Positions 41,700 to 50,889 of a DNA stretch of 64,000 bases are shown in pieces (position 1 is the stretch's first letter; each line of letters opens with the position of its first letter). The translations under genes and the position numbers were made by a program. Location: IMG/VR virus record IMGVR_UViG_3300042514_001858, positions 62,001 through 126,000 of that record, one strand, 5' to 3'. Under the pieces are notes generated by a model, which did not search any database, was not told the DNA's origin, and worked only from the letters and a program-made list of their open reading frames with translations. Source of the DNA: a virus.

Positions 41700-42509
41700 A
41701 TGAAATCCGACTTGAATAATATTGGCTTGATGATTCATTTCCGTAGGGACGTGGATGATCGATTTCGCAATCTAGAAATGGTTGTAAAATTCTATCGTGA
41801 AAATTCTGAAAATCTCCAAATCGCCATTCTGAATGATGATAAGGAATTGGATGGGGACTTCAAAAGACTCTGTAAGCAATACGATTGTAAAGGTCTTTTT
41901 ATGGTAAATCATGATGTTTATTGGAGAACCAAGGCATTCAATGAAATGTCTAAGATTCTGGAAGTTGATTATCTGATTGCGGGAGATACTGATGTGATCG
42001 TTGATCCAAAATATATTCTGGAAGCGAAGCAATTGTTCGATGATAATGTGGGGATCGTGTATCCTTACGATGGAATGTTCATTCATTTGAAGCAACCAAT
42101 GTTTGAAAAATTCATCGCAGATCAATCCTTAGTTGATCTATTGGATAAATCTAAAGCACTTAAACCAATCCCATACGATCAGGATGAGAATTTTCTCGTT
42201 GCACATCCCCAAAGCAAGGGAGGAATGGTTATGTTTAGTAAAAAAGCTTTTACCGAATGTAATGGGTATAATCCAAATTTTAGAGGATGGGGTTATGAAG
42301 ATGATGAGATCTTAGCTAGATTTCAAAAAATGGGATGGGGGATTTTGAGAGTTGGTAATAAAGAGGCAATAGCGTGGCATCTACCTCATGAAAATACAGT
42401 GAGAGAAAAACACCAATACTATGATAATAATCGGAAACACTCCGATTTCGTTTGTGGTAATACTAAGTGGGAAGATTTGGAAAAATATATTTGGAGTTGG
42501 ACACTGTGA
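41700..42509 (+). CDS. Glycosyltransferase with GalNAc/Gal-transferase-type C-terminus
   Basis: The protein has 269 residues. The N-terminal region is MIHFRRDVDDRFRNLEMVV; DYLIAGDTDVIVDP (about 93) holds the D-x-D metal motif; GYNPNFRGWGYEDDEILARF (about 195) is the hallmark of the galactosyltransferase C-terminal domain (Glyco_transf_7C). It is one base after the previous transferase and shares a GTGA overlap with the next. Confidence 0.75.
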   Translation: MKSDLNNIGLMIHFRRDVDDRFRNLEMVVKFYRENSENLQIAILNDDKELDGDFKRLCKQYDCKGLFMVNHDVYWRTKAFNEMSKILEVDYLIAGDTDVIVDPKYILEAKQLFDDNVGIVYPYDGMFIHLKQPMFEKFIADQSLVDLLDKSKALKPIPYDQDENFLVAHPQSKGGMVMFSKKAFTECNGYNPNFRGWGYEDDEILARFQKMGWGILRVGNKEAIAWHLPHENTVREKHQYYDNNRKHSDFVCGNTKWEDLEKYIWSWTL

Positions 42510-43204
42510 AACCTAGATTTTCCATATGTGTTCCCGTTTGGGAGCAGCACGGATTTGGTCTTCAGTATTTGAAAGATCTGATCCATTCAATCCAAATCCA
42601 AACATTTCAGGATTGGGAGATTGTGATTTCTGATCATAGTAAAAATTTTGATATTTTTGATTTTTGTTTAGCGGAATCGGAGAAAGATTATATATTACGA
42701 TATTTCAAATACGAGGAAAATTATGGTAATGGTGTTGCCAATCTCAACAATGCTCTGAAAAGAGCGGAAGGAGAAATCATCAAGATCATGTTTCAAGATG
42801 ACTTCATGTTTGATCGTAGATGTTTGGAGAAATTCGATAAAGCATTCCAATGTGAAAATAATAAATGGGCTGTTTGTGGGTGTAATCATACGAGAGATGG
42901 TGTGAATTTTGATAGATTCATGGTTCCGTCTTGGAATGATAGATTGTTGGAAGGTGTGAATACAATTAGTTCTCCGTCCGTGCTATCTTTTAGAAATGAA
43001 AATATTGAATTGTTTGATGAGAACTTGACAATGCTCATGGATGTGGCATACTATTATCGAATGAATAAGCACCACGGATTACCCACGGTGATTGAAGACT
43101 GCTTGGTTACTAATCGGTGTCATGAGAATCAGATCAGTAGCAGGTATTCAGGAAATTTAGAAGACGAGATAAAATATTGTAAAGAAAAATATGATAGTAA
43201 CTGA
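42506..43204 (+). CDS. Glycosyltransferase family 2
   Basis: The protein has 232 residues from the GTG at 42506, which overlaps the upstream stop (GTGA). A longer frame exists but would overlap 43 bp. RFSICVPVWEQHG and DWEIVISDHS form the nucleotide-binding part; IIKIMFQDDFMFD (about 91) is the acidic motif. It overlaps the next gene by 14 bp. Confidence 0.72.
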   Translation: MKPRFSICVPVWEQHGFGLQYLKDLIHSIQIQTFQDWEIVISDHSKNFDIFDFCLAESEKDYILRYFKYEENYGNGVANLNNALKRAEGEIIKIMFQDDFMFDRRCLEKFDKAFQCENNKWAVCGCNHTRDGVNFDRFMVPSWNDRLLEGVNTISSPSVLSFRNENIELFDENLTMLMDVAYYYRMNKHHGLPTVIEDCLVTNRCHENQISSRYSGNLEDEIKYCKEKYDSN

Positions 43205-44087
43205 AATATACAATGGACAGGGATTAGGTAATCAACTTGCTTGTTACGTGACAACAAGAGTCGTTGCCAAAGATAAGGGATTTGATTTTGGGATTATGAA
43301 TCCCCATAAATTTAAATGTTTGGATTTTATGGATTTAGATTTTGGATTACCCGTGATAGGTGGATATTCAGAAAAAGAAGGCGATATACCCATTACTTTA
43401 CCAGATGGTATTCAACATTCTTTCAAAGAAAGATGGTTGTATCTCTCAAATGGTTCCAATGTAACTATCGATGATCCTAATTTAGAATTGATTCAAGATA
43501 ACACACAAATTATCGGAATTTTTCAATCGGAAGATCGTATCATCCACCGCAAAGATGAAATTAGGCAGTGGTTGAAAATTAAACCAGAAAAGGATTGTTA
43601 TGATTATTCTGATCCAAATATCTGCATCATTAATTATCGTGGCGGGGAATATGCAAGTGTTGCCGATTTTCATTTGAATGGAAAGTATTGGGATGATGCG
43701 ATTACCAGAATGAGACAAATTAACCCAAATTTTAGATTCGTTGTTATCACTGATGATGTAGAAAGAGCAAGCAGACAATTCCCTGATTTTGAAGTGAAAC
43801 ATTATGATATTGGAACAGATTTCACTATTATCAAGAATGCTCATTATTTGATTTTATCAAATTCCAGCTTCCCGTATTTTGCCACTTTACTAAGTGATAC
43901 TGTAAAGTATATATTAGCTCCTAAATATTGGGGTCGCTATAATATATCAGATGGTTATTGGGCATGTGGCTACAACATTTTCAGGGATCATGTCTATATT
44001 GATAGGGAAGGAACATTGTTTGGATATGATGAATGTGTGGCAGAATTTGAAGAGTATAAGAAACGCGACCCCAATTTTTGGAAATGA
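43191..44087 (+). CDS. GT11-like fucosyltransferase
   Basis: The protein has 298 residues. YNGQGLGNQLACYV at the start, INYRGGEYASV in place of the HxRRGDY loop, and LILSNSSFPYFATLL near the C-terminus are the three motifs of alpha-1,2-fucosyltransferases (GT11). The substrate would be GDP-fucose or a similar sugar. It overlaps the next gene by 4 bp. Confidence 0.65.
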   Translation: MIVTEIYNGQGLGNQLACYVTTRVVAKDKGFDFGIMNPHKFKCLDFMDLDFGLPVIGGYSEKEGDIPITLPDGIQHSFKERWLYLSNGSNVTIDDPNLELIQDNTQIIGIFQSEDRIIHRKDEIRQWLKIKPEKDCYDYSDPNICIINYRGGEYASVADFHLNGKYWDDAITRMRQINPNFRFVVITDDVERASRQFPDFEVKHYDIGTDFTIIKNAHYLILSNSSFPYFATLLSDTVKYILAPKYWGRYNISDGYWACGYNIFRDHVYIDREGTLFGYDECVAEFEEYKKRDPNFWK

Positions 44088-44875
44088 TCTACGACATTTT
44101 TAGCTTTAATAACGAACTTGACATGTTGGAATTGAGATTGAATATTCTCGATCCCTACGTGGATAAATTTGTATTGGTAGAAGCGGATAAGACTTTCAGT
44201 GGTGTTGATAAGCCTTTGTATTACGAAGAGAATAAGGAACGCTTTGAGAAATTCCATGACAAGATTATTCATTACAAGGTTCTAGATTCTCCAACATCGT
44301 TTGATGATCCAAATTGCGATCAGGAAATCTTACAGATGGCACTCAACAGTGATATGGTAACACGAGAACATATATGCTGGGTCGTTGAATTTTATCAGAA
44401 AGAATCTATTAAAAAAGCTTTAATTAATTTGGAAGATGACGATATTTGCATAATTTCTGATGTTGATGAAATATGGAATTATGATATATCATTATCTCCA
44501 AATGGGGAAGAAATTTTGAAACCATTAATTAATAATTGCTATATAGAATATCTTAACGTTAAAACAAATGAAAATTGGACATATTTTACTGGTCCTATAA
44601 TCACTAGATATGAAAATATTAAAAATATTAATCCAATGTGTCATTTAAGAGTATTGAAAAAATTTCAACATCTCTATAAGTTTATAGAGAATGGTGGATG
44701 GCATTTTAATGCTTTGGGTGGAATACAGAAAAAGATTGAAGATTTTAAGCATCCAGTATATCATAGTGGATACATGGAAATGAGAAAAAATGGATATAGA
44801 ATAGACGAAGTAGGATTGCCTATATTCATTTTAGAAAATATGGATAAATTAAAAAATAAGAAATTAATATTATAA
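44084..44875 (+). CDS. GT17-type glycosyltransferase
   Basis: The protein has 263 residues from the ATG at 44084 (ATGA overlap). IYDIFSFNNELDMLELRLN, then FVLVEADKTFSG, and ICIISDVDEIWN are the signature of family 17 (bisecting GlcNAc-transferase-like) proteins, common in large phages. From about 44400 on, the DNA turns more AT-rich than the upstream genes. Confidence 0.75.
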   Translation: MIYDIFSFNNELDMLELRLNILDPYVDKFVLVEADKTFSGVDKPLYYEENKERFEKFHDKIIHYKVLDSPTSFDDPNCDQEILQMALNSDMVTREHICWVVEFYQKESIKKALINLEDDDICIISDVDEIWNYDISLSPNGEEILKPLINNCYIEYLNVKTNENWTYFTGPIITRYENIKNINPMCHLRVLKKFQHLYKFIENGGWHFNALGGIQKKIEDFKHPVYHSGYMEMRKNGYRIDEVGLPIFILENMDKLKNKKLIL

Positions 44876-44876
44876 T

Positions 44877-45503
44877 ATGAATATAGAAAATAATGGAGAA
44901 AGAATGGATATTGATTATTTCAATATGGAGTATGAAAATTTTGACATTTATCAGAAAAGTCATTATAAAAGATATGAATTTGCTAAAACTTTAATGAACG
45001 AAGGTGATATTGTCGGAGATATGGCATGTGGTTCTGGGTATGGTAGTATGATGCTTTTAGAAAAAAGTAAAGAAGTTTATTCTGTCGATATTGATCCAAT
45101 CACTATCAATGAAGTTGCTAATAGATACGAAAATGAAAATATCCATTTTGTTGTTGGAGATTTAATAGACCTAAAAGTTGAAAATAAATTTGATAAGATT
45201 GTCTCATTTGAAACACTGGAGCATTTTACTCCAGATGATTTGAAAAAAGTCATAACAAATTTTCACAAAGCCTTGAAAAAAGATGGTAAATTAATTTTTT
45301 CCACTCCTTATAATCAAGAACAATCAGAAGCATCGATGAGATTTCATAAGACATTCTACATAACAGAGAATACCATTAATCAATTTTTCAAAAATTTATT
45401 CGAGATTGATATAATCAAATATCAAGATTATCAAACACATACTGTAAAAGACGATGATGGGAATAAGAATTTTATTATAGGAGTTGTTAAAAAAATAAGT
45501 TAA
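44877..45503 (+). CDS. SAM-dependent methyltransferase
   Basis: The protein has 208 residues. Motif I is VGDMACGSGYGSMML (about 46-60), the acidic residue is in VYSVDID, and motif IV is KIVSFETLEHF. It is a class I small-molecule or sugar methyltransferase fold and probably O-methylates a sugar in the glycan or a sugar-nucleotide. Confidence 0.75.
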   Translation: MNIENNGERMDIDYFNMEYENFDIYQKSHYKRYEFAKTLMNEGDIVGDMACGSGYGSMMLLEKSKEVYSVDIDPITINEVANRYENENIHFVVGDLIDLKVENKFDKIVSFETLEHFTPDDLKKVITNFHKALKKDGKLIFSTPYNQEQSEASMRFHKTFYITENTINQFFKNLFEIDIIKYQDYQTHTVKDDDGNKNFIIGVVKKIS

Positions 45504-45507
45504 AAAT

Positions 45508-46242
45508 ATGAAAAAAATAAATAAAAATTTTGTAGTTGTCAGTGATTACAATTGGCTACCTGAAAATCTTGAAGATTCTTGGGTTGATAAATGGTGTGAA
45601 AATTATCTAATTTATGATCGTTATCATCGATTTCCCGAATCTGAAAAAGTAAAGCATCAGAAAAATGTGGGGCAGAATGTTTATGATATATTCCATTTTA
45701 TTTTAGAAAATTATGACAATCTTCCCGATTCCACATTGTTTTGTCGTGCGTGTCTAATGAATCAAAAGGATACTGGAACTCCACGATACGATGAAAATGG
45801 CAGGATCATCTCTAATGGAAATTGCACGGAAGAATTTTTTCTTGATATTGCTAACAACACTAGATTTACAGAGATTCAAGATTTCACCAGTGAGCCTTGG
45901 AGGATAAATTATATCGAAAATGCTATTGGACCTGAAAATAGTTATCTTGAGCGCAATACTTCATGGTATTTTGGAAAACATCAGGGAAAATATTATTCAA
46001 ATATTAATGATTTTTTCAATGACATGTATGAAAATCCTGAGATTCCACCTTGGTTTAGATTTGCACCAGGTGTTAATTACATCATCCCAAAGGAGTATAT
46101 TTTGAAATATTCGAGAAAATTTTATCAACGAATTCTTGATATTCTCGGATGGGATGTTATTGTTGGAGAAGCTCATATGATTGAGCGAGCATTGTGGACA
46201 ATATTCCATAATGATTGGAAAGTTAAAGAAGAATATAGATAA
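45508..46242 (+). CDS. DUF3431-like glycan-locus protein
   Basis: The protein has 244 residues. YDNLPDSTLFCRA, PPWFRFAPGVNYIIPKEYIL and the C-terminal GEAHMIERALWTIF match the pattern of DUF3431 proteins, a family placed among glycosyltransferase-like enzymes and often found in sugar loci. Its exact reaction is unknown. Confidence 0.55.
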   Translation: MKKINKNFVVVSDYNWLPENLEDSWVDKWCENYLIYDRYHRFPESEKVKHQKNVGQNVYDIFHFILENYDNLPDSTLFCRACLMNQKDTGTPRYDENGRIISNGNCTEEFFLDIANNTRFTEIQDFTSEPWRINYIENAIGPENSYLERNTSWYFGKHQGKYYSNINDFFNDMYENPEIPPWFRFAPGVNYIIPKEYILKYSRKFYQRILDILGWDVIVGEAHMIERALWTIFHNDWKVKEEYR

Positions 46243-46791
46243 TGCAACCATTTAAGAAACATCCCACCCCCCGCCGAAACATTCAACCATACCGAATTTT
46301 TTGATCTGTTGTTCAAATGGATTCGTCCAGAACACTATCTTGAACTTGGTGTGAGGCATGGAGGCAATTTTGTCACGCTTGCCAAACACTGCAAAAAAGC
46401 AGTCGGAGTGGATATGATTCCTGCTGAATTTGGTTTGGAGGGTAATATGGAATATCATCAAAAAACAACTGATGATTATTTTGAATCATTAACTACTGAA
46501 CAATTTGATGCCGTGTTTATTGACGCTGATCATTCTCATCAACAATCTTTGAAAGATTTTAACAATGTAAAAGATAGAGTGATCGAAGATGGATTTATTT
46601 TCTTCCATGATACCTATCCTTGGGATTGGTCTATGACTGACAGAGGACAATGCGAGGATGTTTATAAAACTGCGAAACATATTAAACAAAATTTAATAGA
46701 TGATTTTGAAATCATAACTTTACCTTTCAATCCTGGAGTAACAATTTGTAAAAAGATTTCCAGAACGAAACAAATGATCTATGACTGGTGA
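46242..46791 (+). CDS. SAM-dependent methyltransferase, apparent frameshift at a C6 tract
   Basis: The body (from about 46270) reads IPPPAETFNHTEFFDLLFKW, then HYLELGVRHGGNF (motif I), KAVGVDM and AVFIDADHSHQ, a Methyltransf_24-type enzyme. It is clearly coding upstream of the first in-frame start (TTG at 46309), but the only ATG (46242) is in another frame: MQPFKKHPTP, then six C, then the frame must shift +1. Five C would join the frames. Either a sequencing error, a phase-variable tract or +1 frameshifting explains it. Confidence 0.6.
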
Positions 46792-47710
46792 AAAAATTTT
46801 CATAACGGGCGGTGCTGGATTTCTTGGTAGAAATCTAATTCGTCGCTTACATCAAGATAATGAAATCACCGTGTATTCACGCGATGAGTCCAAACATTAT
46901 TATCTAAAAAAAGAATACCCAAAAGTAAATTTTGTGGTTGGGGATATTCGCAATCGTGATCTATTGATTAGAAAATCAAGGTATCATACGATTGGTATTT
47001 TTGCAGCATCTCTGAAACAGATTGAAGCCTGTAATGACAATTATGAAGAAGCTTCAAAAATCATTATCGATGGTGCAATCAATTCCAGAATTGCAGCAGA
47101 GGAAAATAATTTCAAAGCTGCTTGCTTCATCTCATCTGATAAAAGCAGAGCAGCAACTACAATTTATGGTGCAATGAAATATGTAGCTGGTGAGTGTTTC
47201 ATTGCAGGTAAATCAAATTGTAACCTAACTACTGCCGTATATGGAAACGTAATGAATTCCACAGGATCGATTATTCCTTTGATATGGGAATATATCAAAA
47301 ACGGTAAAACACTTTCTCTCTATGGAGAAGAAATGACAAGATTTTTATTGGATGTTGAAGATGCTGTAGATTTGATTTTGAAATCTTTAAAGTATAAAGG
47401 ATGTAATGTTATCCCAGATTTAAAATCGTTTTTTGTAGTCGATCTTTTCAATATTTATAAAGAAAAATTTGGATTAAAATATGAAATTTCTGAACCTAGA
47501 ACTGGTGAAAAAATTCATGAAATCATGGCTTCTTCTGAAGAAATTAGACGAATGAGTTATGAATATGCTGATGATATTTATTTGATGTATCCACATAAAG
47601 ATTTAAATATGGTAGAATTTTCAAAAAATGAATATTCTTCGAGAGATAGTTCACTTGAATATATAGAACTTGAAAAATATTTAAAATCTAAAAATTATTT
47701 TAAACCATGA
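46781..47710 (+). CDS. NDP-sugar dehydratase/epimerase (CapD/PseB-like SDR)
   Basis: The protein has 309 residues. The Rossmann start is FITGGAGFLGRNLI. Catalytic residues are in CFISSDKSRAATTIYGAMK (Ser/Asp-Lys and Y-x3-K). The C-terminal part contains EPRTGEKIHE, typical of the UDP-GlcNAc 4,6-dehydratase/5-epimerase branch. It makes a deoxy-sugar precursor for the operon's transferases. It overlaps the upstream gene by 11 bp. Confidence 0.75.
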   Translation: MTGEKIFITGGAGFLGRNLIRRLHQDNEITVYSRDESKHYYLKKEYPKVNFVVGDIRNRDLLIRKSRYHTIGIFAASLKQIEACNDNYEEASKIIIDGAINSRIAAEENNFKAACFISSDKSRAATTIYGAMKYVAGECFIAGKSNCNLTTAVYGNVMNSTGSIIPLIWEYIKNGKTLSLYGEEMTRFLLDVEDAVDLILKSLKYKGCNVIPDLKSFFVVDLFNIYKEKFGLKYEISEPRTGEKIHEIMASSEEIRRMSYEYADDIYLMYPHKDLNMVEFSKNEYSSRDSSLEYIELEKYLKSKNYFKP

Positions 47711-48504
47711 AAATTATAGTATTTGGAAGCACTGGAATGTTGGGAACTTATTGTGTCAAGTTTTTCAAACAAAAAGGTTATACGGTATTACCAGTAGATA
47801 GAGAAATGTTAGATTTGACATCATCTCATGAAAATATATTAAATTTTTTGATATCGAATGTTTCTAGTGTGGATGTTATAATTAATGCTGCTGGTGTTAT
47901 TAAACAACGAAACACTGATATAGGTGATATGTATAAAGTTAATACTATATTTCCTCACATTTTATCTAAATTTAAAATGGAAAATGGGTGTAATGTTATC
48001 CATATAACGACTGATTGCGTGTTTAGTGGTAAAGATGGGTATTATAATGAATCATCTTTACCTGATTGTGAAGATGATTACGGTAAATCTAAATTATTAG
48101 GCGAAGCACCTAATTTATCAATCATTAGGACTTCTATTATTGGTGAAGAAATTAATAATAAATTATCATTACTTGAGTGGTGTAAGTCTAAACGCGAACA
48201 AACTGTCTATGGATATGTCGATCATTATTGGAACGGTGTAACATGTTTAGAATTGTGTAAAAGAATAAATCAATTATTGGAATATAAATCGTTTTGGGAG
48301 GGTGTTAGTATTTTACATTCACCAGAGATCGTATCGAAGTATAATTTAATCAATATGATTTCCGATGTATTTGATTTACAAATATCAATAACTCCAAAAA
48401 TCGGTGGTAAATGTTATAGAAATTTACAAAATGTGCGATGCATACCGACAGCATCATTGAAACAACAATTAGAAGAATTGAAAGAATTTAATATATATGA
48501 ATAG
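47707..48504 (+). CDS. RmlD-like NDP-sugar reductase
   Basis: The protein has 265 residues. The NAD(P) loop is VFGSTGMLGTYC, then VIINAAGVIK, ITTDCVFSG and DDYGKSKLLGE with Y-x3-K-type catalytic residues, as in dTDP-4-dehydrorhamnose reductases and the related WcaG/Fcl-type enzymes. Together with the preceding dehydratase it forms a two-step route to an activated deoxy-sugar. The overlap is 4 bp (ATGA). Confidence 0.75.
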   Translation: MKIIVFGSTGMLGTYCVKFFKQKGYTVLPVDREMLDLTSSHENILNFLISNVSSVDVIINAAGVIKQRNTDIGDMYKVNTIFPHILSKFKMENGCNVIHITTDCVFSGKDGYYNESSLPDCEDDYGKSKLLGEAPNLSIIRTSIIGEEINNKLSLLEWCKSKREQTVYGYVDHYWNGVTCLELCKRINQLLEYKSFWEGVSILHSPEIVSKYNLINMISDVFDLQISITPKIGGKCYRNLQNVRCIPTASLKQQLEELKEFNIYE

Positions 48505-49261
48505 TTGCTATGTAAATGTTATTGGTGGCGTGGGCAATCAGTTATTTCAAATAGCTGCTGGTTATGCTTATGCCAAGAAACATGGTAAGAAATTGATCAT
48601 CAACCCTTATAATTGGTTTGCTGGTCAGGGGTCTAATCCTCTAGTGTATAAAGATAACATTTTTAAAAATTTTGAATATGGTAATTATAGTGGAAATGTC
48701 GTTCCTATTCAAGAAAAAAGATTTAATTATGATGAATTACCCTTCATAGAAGGCTCTGTATCATTGAATGGATATTTCCAATCTTTGAAATACTTCGAAG
48801 AATACAAAGATGAATTTATTTCTTTATTGAACTTGCCAGAAGTCGATGTTCTTCCTAAATGGGGAAACAATCTGAATATTGCATTTCATATAAGACGAGG
48901 TGATTACTTGAACCATGCAACAATACATTATGTGTGTAGAACCGAATACTTTAATAAATTATTTGATATTTTCACACCTGAAATAGTAAAGAATACTAAA
49001 ATTCTTGTATTTACAGATTCACCCGAAATTGTTTTAGAAGAATTTAAAGGCAAAGAATTTATTATAATGAAATCAGATTCTGATATTAAAGAACTTGCAT
49101 ACATGTCAAAGTGTGATATCGTAGTGGGGAGCAACTCTACCTTTTCTTGGTGTGCAGCTTTGATTGGTGATAAGACATCTTATTTCCCTTCCAAGTGGTT
49201 CGCAGATGGTGGAGAAGCGACTGATATTTACTACGATAAAATGATTAAATGTAATGTTTGA
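48497..49261 (+). CDS. Alpha-1,2-fucosyltransferase (GT11)
   Basis: The protein has 254 residues. GGVGNQLFQIAAGYAYA, AFHIRRGDYLNH and VVGSNSTFSWCAALIG are the three conserved GT11 motifs. The donor is probably GDP-fucose or the deoxy-sugar made by the preceding two enzymes. It overlaps both neighbours by 8 bp. Confidence 0.82.
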   Translation: MNSCYVNVIGGVGNQLFQIAAGYAYAKKHGKKLIINPYNWFAGQGSNPLVYKDNIFKNFEYGNYSGNVVPIQEKRFNYDELPFIEGSVSLNGYFQSLKYFEEYKDEFISLLNLPEVDVLPKWGNNLNIAFHIRRGDYLNHATIHYVCRTEYFNKLFDIFTPEIVKNTKILVFTDSPEIVLEEFKGKEFIIMKSDSDIKELAYMSKCDIVVGSNSTFSWCAALIGDKTSYFPSKWFADGGEATDIYYDKMIKCNV

Positions 49262-50033
49262 AATTAATAAAATATATAATGAAAATTGTCTGGATACTAT
49301 GAATAGTATGCCAGAAGAATCCATTGATTTAACTGTTACCAGCCCTCCATATGATGATTTGCGAACTTATAATGGTTATTCTTTCGACTTTGAAAATGTA
49401 GCCAAGGGGCTTTTCAAAGTCACTAAGAAAGGTGGAGTTGTTGTTTGGGTAGTTGGTGATCAGACAAAAGATGGTGATAAATCTGGAACGAGTTTCCGAC
49501 AAGCTCTTTACTTCAAAGAAATTGGCTTCAAATTACATGATGTCATCATTTATGAGAAGAGTGGTGTCTCACCAGTGAAAAATAGATATTACCCTGCATT
49601 TGAATATATGTTTGTTTTATCCAAAGATAAAATCAAAACATTCAATCCTATTTGCGATAGACCAAATAAATGGAGAGAGCGTTGGGGTAAGACTCGCCAA
49701 CGTAGAAAAGCAGATGGAACTATGGGTGAGAAATATGAAAGTAAGATTGCTCCTGAATTTGGTATTCGACGTAACATTTGGAAGTATACACAAGGAGGTG
49801 GTTATGGGTCTGATGATAAAATCGCATATAAACATCCAGCAATCTTTCCCGAAAAATTAGCAGAAGATCATATTTTAAGTTGGTCAAATGAAGGCGATTT
49901 GGTATACGATCCATTCATGGGAAGTGGGACTACTGCTAAAATGGCAAAGCTAAATAATAGAAATTACATTGGTAGTGAGATCAGTGGGGAATATATAAAC
50001 ATCATCAATAATCGCTTATGTTTAACACAATAA
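49254..50033 (+). CDS. DNA methyltransferase (beta class)
   Basis: The protein has 259 residues. TSPPYDDLRTY (about 29-39) precedes DPFMGSGTTAKMA (about 222). It is the same class as the enzyme at 34459 but clearly different in the middle. It sits inside the glycan operon, overlapping the fucosyltransferase by 8 bp and the next gene by 16 bp. It is an orphan; it probably modifies phage DNA against restriction. Confidence 0.8.
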   Translation: MFEINKIYNENCLDTMNSMPEESIDLTVTSPPYDDLRTYNGYSFDFENVAKGLFKVTKKGGVVVWVVGDQTKDGDKSGTSFRQALYFKEIGFKLHDVIIYEKSGVSPVKNRYYPAFEYMFVLSKDKIKTFNPICDRPNKWRERWGKTRQRRKADGTMGEKYESKIAPEFGIRRNIWKYTQGGGYGSDDKIAYKHPAIFPEKLAEDHILSWSNEGDLVYDPFMGSGTTAKMAKLNNRNYIGSEISGEYINIINNRLCLTQ

Positions 50034-50278
50034 ATCACATTCTTTTTGATAAGAAAGGGGAGATGACAAATGAATTGTTGGAAGAGTTCTCTCCTTATAT
50101 GGTGACTCGTTACTTGAGTTTCTATGATAAAGATCTGTTGAATTATGCTAATGAGACAGTGAACAGATACTCACAGATATTCGATACGGATGAAGAAGCA
50201 TTTCGATTCTTTGAAAATGTGATTCCCAAATTGAAACGAAAAAATATCAAATATATATCCAAAAAAAGAGAAAAATGA
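50018..50278 (+). CDS. Small protein resembling clamp-loader subunit gp62
   Basis: The protein has 86 residues. EFSPYMVTRYLSFYDKDLLN, the following YANETVNRY and the end FFENVIPKLKRKNIKYISKK resemble the core of T4-type gp62 (KDYSKFMVENALSQ... pattern), the small clamp-loader subunit, but it is half the length. It lies oddly within the glycan operon, overlapping both neighbours. Another role is possible; no gp44 partner is in the window. Confidence 0.4.
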   Translation: MFNTINHILFDKKGEMTNELLEEFSPYMVTRYLSFYDKDLLNYANETVNRYSQIFDTDEEAFRFFENVIPKLKRKNIKYISKKREK

Positions 50279-50889
50279 ATGCTTTAAATAATTTTTTCAA
50301 AAAAATCTATTGTATAAATTTGGATAGACGACCTGATCGTTGGGAACATGCTTCCAAACAATTTGAAAAATTTGGAATAAATGTTGAGAGATTTTCTGCA
50401 ATAGATCATGAACATTTGGATAACATACCTCCAAATATTAAGCGAGGAGCATACGGATGCACATTAAGTCATTGTGGAATAATTGAAAAGTGTAAAAACG
50501 ATAATGTTGAAAATGTTTTGATTTTTGAAGACGATGTTGTATTGGACGATGATATTTTAAACGTTTTTGAAAATAATATAAATCATATTCCGAGATGGGA
50601 TATGATTTATTTTGGAGGGTATCACATACATCGCCCAACGCACATAGAAAAAAATATCTACAAATTGCATTATAGCTATGCGTTGCATAGCTACGCATGT
50701 AATCACACCATGTATGATATTTTACTAAAACTCGAAAACCATATTTGTTTTGATGTTAGTGTAGCAGAAATCCATAATACGCATGATTGTTTTTTACTTA
50801 CCAAAGATGACGGTTCATCTTTGACAAAACAATATTTAAATTTTAGTGATATTGAAAATGGATATAAAGATTATACGAATATACTATGA
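50275..50889 (+). CDS. Glycosyltransferase family 25
   Basis: The protein has 204 residues. IYCINLDRRPDRW at the start, GAYGCTLSHCGIIEKC (about 58) and NVLIFEDDVVLDDD (about 78) are the GT25 (LPS galactosyltransferase) motifs. Overlap by 4 bp (ATGA) with the upstream gene and 4 bp with the next. Confidence 0.8.
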   Translation: MNALNNFFKKIYCINLDRRPDRWEHASKQFEKFGINVERFSAIDHEHLDNIPPNIKRGAYGCTLSHCGIIEKCKNDNVENVLIFEDDVVLDDDILNVFENNINHIPRWDMIYFGGYHIHRPTHIEKNIYKLHYSYALHSYACNHTMYDILLKLENHICFDVSVAEIHNTHDCFLLTKDDGSSLTKQYLNFSDIENGYKDYTNIL

